Of a stretch of DNA of 64,000 nucleotides, positions 10,001-18,453 are shown piece after piece. The stretch covers positions 124,001 to 188,000 of the IMG/VR virus record IMGVR_UViG_3300034107_000725; one strand, 5' to 3'. Numbering within the stretch: position 1 is the first letter of the stretch; each line of letters starts with the position of its first letter. The position numbers and the translations under genes were made by a program. The stretch comes from a virus. The notes below the pieces were generated by a model, which was given only the letters and a program-made list of their open reading frames with translations, was not told where the DNA came from and did not search any database.

Positions 10001-12076
10001 GCTAAGTTGCCTGATGATCAAGCTGTCCTGGCTCGCCGAGACCTGATGCGAGGTAACGCCAAGTTAACAGTTGATCAGGATCGCAACCTACTCAAGCAGG
10101 CTGAAGACCAGCTCATCGCAGAAAACCAATTAAAGGCAGTTGGGCAGCTTAAAGACAATCAGACATTGATGGCAGGAAAAACCGAGCTAGACGGCTATAC
10201 GTTGGACTCAGCTTTAAAGACAGAGCTGGCCGCTGCTGATCCAAAAGACCGGGCTCAAGTTGTCAACAAGTATTTGGATTCCCAATTAAGTTACAGCGAT
10301 AATGCCCGTAAGACTGCGGTAGCTTACAGTCACACGGCAGAGGGGCGGCAGGCTGCGGCAGATGTAGAGCAAAACGTCGGAGCTATCTCAGATCTTCGTC
10401 GCGAATTTATGCAGGATACTGGTGCGTTTGCTCGCGGTGGCCTTCGAGGTCAGTTGGCCGTAAAACAAAGTCAAGCTGCAGAAGACACACTTCAAACTTT
10501 GGCCAACGATTACTTTGAAGGTGATCGCGGTCGGATGATAAACTCTGCCGGATTGGCTATGAGTGATCGCGGACGTACAAAGGCAACAGCTCAACTTGCG
10601 GCTATGCCTGCTGAAGAGAAGGCGGCTATAGCTGCTCGACTTGGTATTGAAGTTAAAGCTCTCGACGTAAATCAATTTCAACGGTTCATAGGGCTACAAG
10701 CCAAAGACGCTGTTGGCACAATGGCCGGAGCCATGGACGCATTTACCGGTGCCGCCGATAAGACCTATGCAGATTTGATCAAACCAACAGAAGCGACTAC
10801 AGCACTGGCCACGCAATTGCTAGGAACCGAGGCTACCAAAGAGCAGGCTGCGGGGATGCAGGCGTTAAGTTCTGCAGCAGCTCTAAAAGGTACAGACGTA
10901 GCCGGAATCACTAAGGGGTTGGATCTGGCAAATATTACAAAGCAGATCGCAGCCGGAGAACAGATCGATACCCAAGGTATGAGTGCTGAACAAAAATCTC
11001 TAGTTGAGATGGCCAGTGGCATGAAGAGCCTAAGCAAACTGGACGAAGAAAAGCTAAAGGCTTTAGCCAGCGTGGCTGAAATCGGCACGGTTGATGCCAA
11101 AGCCAAAGCAAAAGAGTTAGGGATGACTGAAGCGGAGTATATGAAGATCCGTCAAGGCGGTAAGGCTGACCGCAATGTTGTAATGGACAAGCCTGCCGTG
11201 GATGCCGCTCTCGCCGACGAGGCTCAGCTACAAACTTTAACACGAAGACTGAACCGAACTGGCATGAGCGAAGAAGCTCGGTCAAACTTCACAAGGCAGT
11301 CCGATGAAATCAAAACCCGCCGAAACGAACGAATGGTTGAGGCCGGGCTTAAGCCTGGCGACGCAGAAGACGAGTTGAAGTACAAAGCTCAGCTGACTCA
11401 CCAAGGTGATATCAAAAAGTTGATGACTGAAGGCGAGCGGTATAAGAAAGATTCCGAGCAGCTATCCGTTTCAATGGGTACGGCAGATTTTGAATCCGCC
11501 AAATCTGCTTTGGTTTCTGTCAATAAGCAAGCCAAAGAAGACGCCGCAAAGTTGGCTGCCCGAGATCTAGGCAGTGAGTCGCTGAATACGTTGGCAGATG
11601 CTTTTGGGCAGGAAGATCCCGAAAAACGAACAGCGTTCCGGCAAATGGTCGGGTCTCGTGGTACAAATACGGAACGCAACAACCTGCTTGTCTCGAATGT
11701 GCTGAAAGATCTGAAGCTCACTTCAGACAAAGATGGCACGGCAATCAACAAGCTGGATACATTGGTGGATAAATATAAGGCAGCCACGGACACAGAAAAG
11801 ACAGACATAGCCAAAACTATGGGCATATCGCCAGAAGCCTTGGCAAAGGGCATGCGAAGTACTGAGTTTCTGGAGATGGACAAGATTGCAGGAAAGTACA
11901 CAGAAGCCAACTACGAGTCTGCCTTGAAGCGAAAAGCTGGAGTCGATGTGGCTAAAGAAGTAGAGCAGTCAGAGCCCCGTTCGATGCGAATTGATGGCGG
12001 GGTGATTGAAATCAAAGGTGACATCACGGGTACCGGTACTCCGCATAATGTCATCGTCACTGGTGGCCAACGCTAA
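7073..12076 (+). CDS. Tape measure protein
   Basis: The longest gene in the window (1667 residues) follows the chaperone pair. It is Ala/Gln/Met/Asp-rich, almost wholly helical by composition and has few aromatic residues outside the N-terminus, as expected for a protein stretched inside the tail tube. It has no recognisable lytic or peptidase domain and no clear transmembrane helix, which many tape measures do carry. The first ~90 residues are Gly/Met/Pro-rich, and the C-terminus ends in a short beta-like segment (VIEIKGDITGTG). At roughly 0.15 nm per residue it would predict a tail near 250 nm. The start overlaps the upstream stop (TAATG). Confidence 0.85.
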   Translation: MEMDPNQLYMMQDLAPELIHAVPGMLSAGSRGGAQRLSALSDPSNPTYASPMAGTPVPDLSPMAPLGLQNFGIGGQLAGMAGNLYLAQTMTQSGSLPTGNSGSYMQAYRNRNLQNQQAQLASKVASQDAESYYRTLRGAAAMVGLPFNQAQQQAARGFAQTIANAGPTLAAVAPELMDAMTGERGSVQAMASQMMDANRYKLDPVSGKMGYAVSANADLVNNVFQNMFTEDSTAQRQGIRAGDIGQLYKGLAAEGLAGPRGSMRDRTIQALQEARQEGVDLQKVGAAQGIGVGANMNLESLSNMDLTSLRQDKGVQARLSKSDAKQVSDQLSGYVSSLSAMREVFGENGDPNAPVPKLINALKGLTSGQMQRFDPAQLNTMVRDMQALSQVSGKSVDQLLAMTETANALNTRMLRGNGVSFNPTSTNVGVTTGMAFAQEGGATGFGALNREQAEQSAMGLFSRGLASEMGNAMGTLTRIEKAGGFADNQAGRQMKAAMDAADAGAKTYAFKADDGQTITRNVPTREMEFMSMARNGAVSGMDASGFSMMLGDRTSNLRALSTNPERQQAAMRQQGFEIDREIARVAGNRLGSDQALMSGIADPRLRAEAGMAMGQAATNALTSLDMTQLQSDPARNRAIADALKVEASNQGVVLDDKAALTMAAGVFGQAETTVRRFGFDAFTAKQQVLGQGVSESRDSQQAVASARAGLNQAMSGLGPKGSPLARVLSALQKQGDRGADANISTMLGDIFAGSADMDATTLSGPIKEVQARKVAVEELTGRLNGATPEQRQQLQAQIKDQVGMLDKAVQATLKAAEPMGLVGQEGTFNKEDLIRGQQATREMGHINRMSQVQTLALSSTVTDVDRQAASATTLNQRDLQAVASRLAQLKGDQIDATSFDKLLKENEDAQEHYDQLVKEVGVVPAEAEKIVRQNLRNEMDTPDAEDLKELYGDQMTLGKLDTATQDAVIRARRTALAKLPDDQAVLARRDLMRGNAKLTVDQDRNLLKQAEDQLIAENQLKAVGQLKDNQTLMAGKTELDGYTLDSALKTELAAADPKDRAQVVNKYLDSQLSYSDNARKTAVAYSHTAEGRQAAADVEQNVGAISDLRREFMQDTGAFARGGLRGQLAVKQSQAAEDTLQTLANDYFEGDRGRMINSAGLAMSDRGRTKATAQLAAMPAEEKAAIAARLGIEVKALDVNQFQRFIGLQAKDAVGTMAGAMDAFTGAADKTYADLIKPTEATTALATQLLGTEATKEQAAGMQALSSAAALKGTDVAGITKGLDLANITKQIAAGEQIDTQGMSAEQKSLVEMASGMKSLSKLDEEKLKALASVAEIGTVDAKAKAKELGMTEAEYMKIRQGGKADRNVVMDKPAVDAALADEAQLQTLTRRLNRTGMSEEARSNFTRQSDEIKTRRNERMVEAGLKPGDAEDELKYKAQLTHQGDIKKLMTEGERYKKDSEQLSVSMGTADFESAKSALVSVNKQAKEDAAKLAARDLGSESLNTLADAFGQEDPEKRTAFRQMVGSRGTNTERNNLLVSNVLKDLKLTSDKDGTAINKLDTLVDKYKAATDTEKTDIAKTMGISPEALAKGMRSTEFLEMDKIAGKYTEANYESALKRKAGVDVAKEVEQSEPRSMRIDGGVIEIKGDITGTGTPHNVIVTGGQR

Positions 12077-12087
12077 AGGACTATTCT

Positions 12088-12570
12088 ATGCCAGTTGTCT
12101 TTTCCACAAATACCGGACGTGTCTTAGCTGTTACAGACGAGGTTGCTGCGGGAGCAATTTCACTCGTAGGTGTAACCGGCGATACACAAATCAGTTTTAA
12201 TACCCACCGAACTATCATCACACGATTGGGTGTTTCTGCTGCAGGCAATTACCAATTCCTGCACACCATCGGCAATGATGTTTACGTCTATGTCTTTGGC
12301 GATCGCATGGGGCAAATTGTGGTCCACGGTATAAGTTTCGCACAGGACTGCAACGGTAGCACTGATCACGGGTTTGAAAGGCTGTTGGGTTGGTATGAGC
12401 AAAATCGAATCGCAGTGCGTAAAGCTCCAGTCACTGTGACCATCGGAAGCAATAAAGCGTTTAAGGGGTTTTTGACCGCGTTATCTGGCGACGTTCAAGA
12501 CGCCCTACATCGTACAATTCAGTTTCAGCTAACGATTTCACTGCTGCCAGATACCCTGGCAACGCCGTAA
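12088..12570 (+). CDS. Putative baseplate or tail-tip protein
   Basis: A 160-residue beta-rich protein between the tape measure and hub genes. The C-terminal strand pair (KAFKGFLTALSGDVQDAL, then TIQFQLTISLLP) resembles tail-tube-fold proteins, which often cap the hub/tube junction, but I cannot assign a family. It follows the tape measure stop by 11 bases with an AAAGGA Shine-Dalgarno. Role as a tail structural protein is inferred from position. Confidence 0.6.
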   Translation: MPVVFSTNTGRVLAVTDEVAAGAISLVGVTGDTQISFNTHRTIITRLGVSAAGNYQFLHTIGNDVYVYVFGDRMGQIVVHGISFAQDCNGSTDHGFERLLGWYEQNRIAVRKAPVTVTIGSNKAFKGFLTALSGDVQDALHRTIQFQLTISLLPDTLATP

Positions 12571-12579
12571 GGGAACCTC

Positions 12580-13380
12580 ATGTTCAATCACGCTCGAACT
12601 CTGCTGATGAACTTATCCGGAAATACCGGAGATCTCTACATATCCGATTATCCTGGGGATGAGATGATCCCTGCGGGTTATCGGGCTGTGGCGTTGCCAA
12701 CTTACTTGCAGGTTGTGCGTTCGCGATTGTTTGGCGTAACACCTGATCGAGCCATGCTGAATTACAGAGTAGCTCAACTTTTGCAGCTGATTGAGGCAAC
12801 GGAGCTTCAGTCCCATATCTTGGCCTTAGACTCCAGGATTACTTACAGTAGTTATCCCAGACAGCTGGCTTTAGATTCAACCTTCCAACCAACGGTTCGA
12901 AGGTTTGGCGGTTTACCTACTGACATCTTATCTGTGATAGGTAACGCAACTCGCCCAGACTTTAGCGGCAAGGCTTACTACAACTATCAAGTCACTGTGG
13001 TGGATGAGTCTACGCTTGGTGTTCAACGGCTGACCTTCCCGCTGGCGTATGCGGAATACGAACTTACCTACTCACAAGAGTTAAGCCCGCAGTATGCTTT
13101 GCCGTTCTCTGACTACAAAGTGCAGATCACTCGGCCTTCAACAAATTTGACATGGAATGTTCGCGGCTGCATGCGACCTCAGTTAAGTCTGGATGCGATT
13201 GACACCAACTTGCGGTCTATCGGTGAGCCTTACTTGCTTCAGCTTTTTGGAGCAGCTCCTGTTGAACCTTTTACCACTTTTCGTAACTGCTGGAAAAATC
13301 ATCCAGAATTTGCGTATCGACTTGGCGGTATAGTACTAGCTCTGATCTACCGCACCGAGGAGATATACCGTGGCAAATAA
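12580..13380 (+). CDS. Putative baseplate structural protein
   Basis: A 266-residue protein of unrecognised family with mixed alpha/beta composition, many Tyr residues and no signal peptide or membrane segment. It starts 9 bases after the previous stop (GGGAACC before ATG) and its end overlaps the hub gene start by 11 bases, implying translational coupling. Position in the tape measure-hub block suggests a baseplate component. Confidence 0.6.
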   Translation: MFNHARTLLMNLSGNTGDLYISDYPGDEMIPAGYRAVALPTYLQVVRSRLFGVTPDRAMLNYRVAQLLQLIEATELQSHILALDSRITYSSYPRQLALDSTFQPTVRRFGGLPTDILSVIGNATRPDFSGKAYYNYQVTVVDESTLGVQRLTFPLAYAEYELTYSQELSPQYALPFSDYKVQITRPSTNLTWNVRGCMRPQLSLDAIDTNLRSIGEPYLLQLFGAAPVEPFTTFRNCWKNHPEFAYRLGGIVLALIYRTEEIYRGK

Positions 13381-15067
13381 ATCAAAAAACTGGGCTCTTG
13401 TCGATTTCTCTGGGGCGTTGCAATCCGCTAAACTGCGGCTGTACGTCGCAGGTGTTGAGCTGCCAGTGGCTCAATTTTCCATGACCTACGGGTTGAATGC
13501 CATACCATCGGCTACGGCTTTGATTGCGTTGGGCCGAAATGCTCAAACGCTAGAAGAGTCAACGGTTTATCAGGTAATCGATAAGATTAAGCAGATGGCT
13601 AAAGTGCGTGTGATAATTGAAGGGCCTTTAGGTGACTGGTCTACGGCAGCCGGTACGCAATTCCCAAGTGGCTACTCTGTAATATTTGTGGGGTACGTTG
13701 CAGGAATCAGCTATCGCAGATCCGCGGGTCGCGTCAGCATGGTGTTAAACATGCTCAACCGGCTGATTGACATGGACATGTCCGCAGGCGGTAGTAAGGA
13801 TGTCGTGCCTGGGGCTCCGCATGAACTGCTATTGCCAACGCTGGTACAAGGGGCAGGCAGTGAATCAGCCGGGGCTGCGGGTACTAAGTTTGTGTTAGGT
13901 CTTAACTCTGACTTAACAACTGACTTCAGCCAGGGCATTTTGAATACACTTCTCCATCTGGGCAAAAATAACCAGATACAGCTCCACGAGGGTGGTATCT
14001 GGTGTCAGGGTGGGGAACCAAAACAACTCCAGCTGCGAGAAGCAAACACCCGTGTGCTGGAGACCATTGAAGGCGTAGGTGACTGGGAAGGAATCGCAAA
14101 CAGCTCCGCAGTTGTCGCAAATGTCATGTCCGCCACGTACCCTTTAAAAGTACATGCAGCGGGAATAGAAAAAGCGGCCTACACGATTGGCGAGATCGTT
14201 GCGTCTTCTCTGACCGGTACGAGTATGTGGAACATGCTGATCGGTTCACTTCTACCTGTTTTTGGTTGCGGCGTAGTACCAACAGCCACCGGAGCAATCA
14301 TTGCTCCAATTTTAAACAATGCCCGTGAACACCAAGTCGCAATCCTCCCTGATGAGTATGCTGACTTTGATATGACGACGTTGTCAAAACGTCCGTTATA
14401 TGGTGTGGGGGTTTCAGGTAATTACCAGTTTGGCTCTATCGGGGTTGGTGAAAATAAGATGTGCGTGGGAGCAACTTTTGATGCTTTTGCGGAAGGCGAT
14501 ATATCTGGACCTGATGGTATGTGGTTGTTTGTACCTGCCCCTAGTTGGATGGATGATTGGGTCAATCTGGATCCGCAGGCTCTGAAGGGGGAAGCGGCTA
14601 TTAATCAAATGTTAAATAAACCTTCCCACGACAGCGTGGGAGTTAACGCGACTGCAACTAGCCGAAATCCAGATTCAGAGGTGTCGGGTTGGAACGATGT
14701 CATGCAGAAGTATGCTCGACTGGTTTACGCTAATAACGCTTTACACGGTCGACAAGGTACACTGGTAGGTAAACTCAGATTCGATATTGCTCCCGGGACA
14801 ACAGTCAAGGTTGGGGTCAAAGATGATCTGATGTCTGCGGGTGTGGATCAGTTAGCCTGTGACATGTTTGGATTTGTGGCAAGAGTAACAATCACAATCA
14901 ACGCAGAGCAAGCGGCAGCCGCTACTACTTTGGAACTCACCAACTTAAGGACTAGCTCTGAGAATCAAATGACTCGCTTCTCCATGACTACGCACCCATT
15001 CTTTGACTCAAATTATTTCAAGTACGCTTCCATCGTTCCCGGACTTTCACTACCTCCGAGCAAATAA
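13370..15067 (+). CDS. Putative baseplate hub protein (gp27/gpD-like)
   Basis: A 565-residue protein. The N-terminal ~135 residues have the pattern of phage hub/late-control proteins: a strand describing a property (LRLYVAGVELPV), a segment NAIPSATALIAL, then KVRVIIEG, and a VIFVGYVAGISY strand followed by RVSMVLNMLNRLIDMD. This is the gp27/gpD-type ring-forming domain that connects tube and spike. The rest is not recognised in detail. It starts at GTG with GAGGAGAT upstream, overlapping the previous gene. Family-level assignment is moderate. Confidence 0.6.
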   Translation: MANKSKNWALVDFSGALQSAKLRLYVAGVELPVAQFSMTYGLNAIPSATALIALGRNAQTLEESTVYQVIDKIKQMAKVRVIIEGPLGDWSTAAGTQFPSGYSVIFVGYVAGISYRRSAGRVSMVLNMLNRLIDMDMSAGGSKDVVPGAPHELLLPTLVQGAGSESAGAAGTKFVLGLNSDLTTDFSQGILNTLLHLGKNNQIQLHEGGIWCQGGEPKQLQLREANTRVLETIEGVGDWEGIANSSAVVANVMSATYPLKVHAAGIEKAAYTIGEIVASSLTGTSMWNMLIGSLLPVFGCGVVPTATGAIIAPILNNAREHQVAILPDEYADFDMTTLSKRPLYGVGVSGNYQFGSIGVGENKMCVGATFDAFAEGDISGPDGMWLFVPAPSWMDDWVNLDPQALKGEAAINQMLNKPSHDSVGVNATATSRNPDSEVSGWNDVMQKYARLVYANNALHGRQGTLVGKLRFDIAPGTTVKVGVKDDLMSAGVDQLACDMFGFVARVTITINAEQAAAATTLELTNLRTSSENQMTRFSMTTHPFFDSNYFKYASIVPGLSLPPSK

Positions 15068-15069
15068 AC

Positions 15070-15804
15070 ATGAACAGCTATCTTGAAGAAGAGTATAAGC
15101 CCGCATACGACGCCTGGAAGCTAGACCAGACACCACCCGGCAACGCTGCCTTCCTGGAAGCGATTCATCCAATCGTGCAGAAGGGTGTGCAGATGTACGG
15201 AGGCGACAGTCCGTTATCCGCAAGTCGCGGACGTTTGATGGCTTTGGATGCTGTACGGAAGTACGATCCCTCCCGTTCGCGTTTGCAGTCTCACCTGCTA
15301 AACCAGATGCAAGGCTTACGCCGAGTCACGCAGCAGCAAAGTCAGGTTATGCGGGTACCCGAGCGAGTGCTATTGGAAAACCAGCAACTGCATAGGCAAA
15401 CGCAGGAACTTATGGATGACCTGGGTCGTGAACCTACGGATGCCGAGTTGGCTGACCGTATGGGCCTCTCCATGCCTCGCCTGACGCGTATTCGTAAATT
15501 CCAGCCCGGTATGAGCTCTGGACAAATTGAAGAACAAAATCCAATGGCAGGTGGCGGTGCCGGGCAAATTCCTGGGCAAAGGGACGCCGCAGATCTGTGG
15601 GCTGAGGTTGTGTATCAGGATCTAAGCCCGATGGATCAAGCCATCATGGAACGTACACTAGGCATGCGTGGCCATAAAAAAATGTCCAATCAAGATTTGG
15701 CTCGGCATTTGAGTCGCAGCCCTGGAGCAATCACTCAGCGTAAGATGAAAATCCAGCAGTTACTGGATCAGGAACGTGAGCTTTCCCCTTTTATTGCGGA
15801 GTAA
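15070..15804 (+). CDS. Sigma-70-family-like protein inside the baseplate cluster
   Basis: A 244-residue protein that aligns by eye with RNA polymerase sigma factors. Residues ~50-85 match region 2 (LMALDAVRKYDPSRS), ~92-145 match region 3 (VMRVPERV, then DLGREPTDAELADRMGLS), and ~205-232 form a region-4-like helix-turn-helix (SNQDLARHLSRSPGAITQRK). In region 2.3 the aromatic residues that melt the -10 element in canonical sigmas are replaced by RLQSHLLNQMQGL, so it may not open promoters in the usual way. It could direct late transcription, act as an anti- or pseudo-sigma, or be a structural protein derived from a sigma factor. It lies 2 bases after the hub gene. Confidence 0.7.
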   Translation: MNSYLEEEYKPAYDAWKLDQTPPGNAAFLEAIHPIVQKGVQMYGGDSPLSASRGRLMALDAVRKYDPSRSRLQSHLLNQMQGLRRVTQQQSQVMRVPERVLLENQQLHRQTQELMDDLGREPTDAELADRMGLSMPRLTRIRKFQPGMSSGQIEEQNPMAGGGAGQIPGQRDAADLWAEVVYQDLSPMDQAIMERTLGMRGHKKMSNQDLARHLSRSPGAITQRKMKIQQLLDQERELSPFIAE

Positions 15805-15807
15805 CCT

Positions 15808-16275
15808 ATGGCACAGAAGGGGCTAGTCGATCCTCACTTGGAAATTATGCTTCAGCATTTTACCAAGTCTAAGAAGGAATCGTATTCCAAGCGGACAACC
15901 AACGATGCAGTGCCCTGGTTTCGCCCACCCCTTGAAGGTTGGGACGGTGATCTGCAAACCGAAGAAGGTTTGATCACGATCCATGATGCCTTCAACACGG
16001 ACAAAGCCGAAGCAGCTTTGATTGAAGCCTATCAGCCAGGCTCTCCGGGCAACACTTCAGATGGTGTCGTACTCAGCTTGCAGATCGATTACGCGGCTCA
16101 GGCTGAGCGAGCTTTTCGAGCCCGTACAACTCAAACCTTTCCAAGGGCGTTGGCTCACTTGTCTACAAGAGAAAAAGGCCACGGCCAAGACACAGGTGCG
16201 TTTACCGGGCAGGCGTTGAACTACTTCACCGCAATCATTAAACAAGGATCTGAAGGCAAGGGGGGAGCGATATGA
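15808..16275 (+). CDS. Unknown protein in baseplate operon
   Basis: A 155-residue soluble protein, hydrophilic and basic at the N-terminus (FTKSKKESYSKRTTND), with an alpha-helical middle (YAAQAERAFRARTTQTF). No family is recognised. It is 3 bases from the sigma-like gene and overlaps the gp25-like gene by 4 bases (ATGA), so it is co-translated with baseplate genes. Confidence 0.6.
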   Translation: MAQKGLVDPHLEIMLQHFTKSKKESYSKRTTNDAVPWFRPPLEGWDGDLQTEEGLITIHDAFNTDKAEAALIEAYQPGSPGNTSDGVVLSLQIDYAAQAERAFRARTTQTFPRALAHLSTREKGHGQDTGAFTGQALNYFTAIIKQGSEGKGGAI

Positions 16276-16760
16276 CCCAGCTATCAGGCACACTACATCA
16301 GTACATTGGACGTACAGTGGACGTGCTGGCGTTTGACGACGCTAAAGCTACTGGGGATGCCTTGCTGACTCAAACTCTGGTTCAACCAGGGCAAAGTGGA
16401 GCACTCATTACCGGTATCGAAAAGCTGGTGCAGCGTTTCCTGCTTGAGCTACTGACCGAGCAAGGTTCCATGCCGTATGCTTTGGCTCGTGGTACGTTTT
16501 TCATGACGCAGATCCGTGCCGGAATGCTGAGTACATCTCAAGATCTGTTTGCAGCTTTTGGAGCCGCAGAGCTGGAAATCCGAACCAATCTGCGAACAGA
16601 AGAAGATGTTGCAACAAACCCCGCAGATGAGCGATACAAGTCAGCCTCTCTGCTTGCTGCGTCATTACAGGGAGATCTGGCGGTGCTTACCATTCAGGTT
16701 ATGAGCGTCGCTGACGTTTCGCGAACCGTGATCTACCCACTGAGAGTTTCTATATCTTGA
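16272..16760 (+). CDS. Putative baseplate wedge protein, gp25/gpW-like
   Basis: A 162-residue protein directly before the J-like gene, where gp25/W genes sit in contractile tails. ITGIEKLVQRFLLELLTEQGSM matches the family pattern of a helix ending in a 'LLT-x-GS/E' turn, followed by a region with an aromatic-Gly motif. The C-terminal VIYPLRVSI strand also fits. Role: wedge subunit joining the hub to J-like proteins. Confidence 0.65.
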   Translation: MTQLSGTLHQYIGRTVDVLAFDDAKATGDALLTQTLVQPGQSGALITGIEKLVQRFLLELLTEQGSMPYALARGTFFMTQIRAGMLSTSQDLFAAFGAAELEIRTNLRTEEDVATNPADERYKSASLLAASLQGDLAVLTIQVMSVADVSRTVIYPLRVSIS

Positions 16761-16767
16761 GGATGCC

Positions 16768-18438
16768 ATGAGCCTGACCGTATCAAACTTTGAATTGTCC
16801 AACCTGACAGACCTCGACAACGCCGATGTCCAACAGGTGTTGGAACAGTTGACGACTCAGCTGCAGGAACTCAACCCTTCGTTAGATCTTAAACGAGGGG
16901 TTTTTAAAGATATCGTGGCGTACTATCACGCCGTGCTTGAGACGGCAATTCGTACAAATTTGGAACGCTACCAGTCTGCTCGCAGTCTACAGCAGATTAA
17001 CGCCAACGCCGTTGCCGCAGATTCCACAGTCGTAGATGAGGTTCTTTCTAATTGGGGCATAACCCGTAAGACAGGAACCAGAGCAATAGGTTCGGTCACT
17101 ATCGAGATCAGTCAGGCTCGCTCAGTAACCATACCGGCTAACTTCACTTTCTCTGTAAACGGATTAACCTACGTCGCGACTCAGACCTTCACCTCGAGAA
17201 CAAGTGAAGGACAGATTTCTAATCCTGTCACTGACCGCTTACTGGTACAACTGAGTAACGGAAACTGGGCCTTCACTATTGAGGTGGAAGCTGAAGACGT
17301 AGGTTCAAAATATAAGCTAAACGCCGGGGATACGTTAAACCCGGATCGAACCGTCGTATCCTTTGTCGCCAGTTACGCGACCTCTACATTTAATGACGGT
17401 TTAGACGCAGAGACCAACGAACAATTAATCGCTGAACTACAGTTGGGCCTGGCGGCCAAGGCGTTGTCTAACCGCACTAACATGCGATCTTATCTGCGAT
17501 CCATACCTGCTTTGAATCTTATAACAAATCAATCCATTGTCGGTTACGGTGACGCCGAGATGTTGCGGGATCAACATACCATTTTTCCGGTCAGCTACGG
17601 TGGCAGAGTGGATTGGTACATTCGCGGCCAAGAAACCCTACAGCGGTTGGCTGTCACGGTAACCGCAACTTGTATCAGCATCGCGGGCAGTACCAGCACA
17701 TGGCAATTTGCACTAAACAAGAACGCATCGCCCGGATTTTACGAAGTCACTAAGATTCGACGACAACTTGACGCAAATTTAAATTCCGGATTTGAAATCA
17801 TTCTAGACAGTCGATCCAACGACCTGACAGGTGACGGGTTTATTCCGGACATTACTACAATAGCAGAAGGGGCGTACACCGCGTTTCAAACTGCGATCAT
17901 ACAGTTCGTAGATACTGTGACGCTTGTATCCGGGCTGGCTGTAGGGCAGACTGCTCTATACACTTGCGAGCTGATCGGCACTCCACTGATTCAAGAAATC
18001 CAAACACTGGTATCGAGCCGCGATGTCCGCAGTTATGCCGCAGATGCTTTGGTTAAAGCTCCGGTACCTTGTTTTGTACAGGTGACTCTTACCCTAAACA
18101 AGACAACAGGAACTATGGTCGACGCGGATATGATTGACAAGATCAAGCTCGCCATCATCGGTGTAGTCAATCGCACAGACTTCGTAGGCAGGTTGGACGG
18201 TTCCTATATCATTGAAGCCGTGCACGGTCTGATTACAGATAACATAAGCATAACTCAATTGGATCTTCTGGGACGTATACGTAGACCAGACGGTACATTA
18301 CAATATTTACGAGACCCGGATTCAATTGTGATCCCGGAGCAACCGGTTAAGATGGTGACAGCAAAAACGGTTCAATTTTTTGCAGAGGTTGCAGATGTGT
18401 CCGTTAACGTAGCATCTACGATTCCTACGGCAAACTAA
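16768..18438 (+). CDS. Baseplate J-like wedge protein
   Basis: A 556-residue protein with the baseplate J (gp47/gpJ) organisation. The N-terminal helical part includes a conserved 'RGVFKDIVAYYHAVLETAI' type helix and a SxNxA region (QQINANAVAADSTVVDEVLSNWGI). This precedes a beta-barrel segment (IPANFTFSVNGLTYVATQTF). A C-terminal region around VTLTLNKTTGTMVDADMIDKIKLAIIG resembles the J-like ferredoxin-type repeat. It follows the gp25-like gene, and the protease cassette starts right after it. Confidence 0.75.
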   Translation: MSLTVSNFELSNLTDLDNADVQQVLEQLTTQLQELNPSLDLKRGVFKDIVAYYHAVLETAIRTNLERYQSARSLQQINANAVAADSTVVDEVLSNWGITRKTGTRAIGSVTIEISQARSVTIPANFTFSVNGLTYVATQTFTSRTSEGQISNPVTDRLLVQLSNGNWAFTIEVEAEDVGSKYKLNAGDTLNPDRTVVSFVASYATSTFNDGLDAETNEQLIAELQLGLAAKALSNRTNMRSYLRSIPALNLITNQSIVGYGDAEMLRDQHTIFPVSYGGRVDWYIRGQETLQRLAVTVTATCISIAGSTSTWQFALNKNASPGFYEVTKIRRQLDANLNSGFEIILDSRSNDLTGDGFIPDITTIAEGAYTAFQTAIIQFVDTVTLVSGLAVGQTALYTCELIGTPLIQEIQTLVSSRDVRSYAADALVKAPVPCFVQVTLTLNKTTGTMVDADMIDKIKLAIIGVVNRTDFVGRLDGSYIIEAVHGLITDNISITQLDLLGRIRRPDGTLQYLRDPDSIVIPEQPVKMVTAKTVQFFAEVADVSVNVASTIPTAN

Positions 18439-18453
18439 CAGGAGGTTACTTGC

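Noticed and set aside
11398-11910. 170-codon minus-strand open frame in the tape measure gene
   Set aside because: Ser/Leu-rich product of antisense reading through an Ala/Asp/Lys-rich gene; no start signal.
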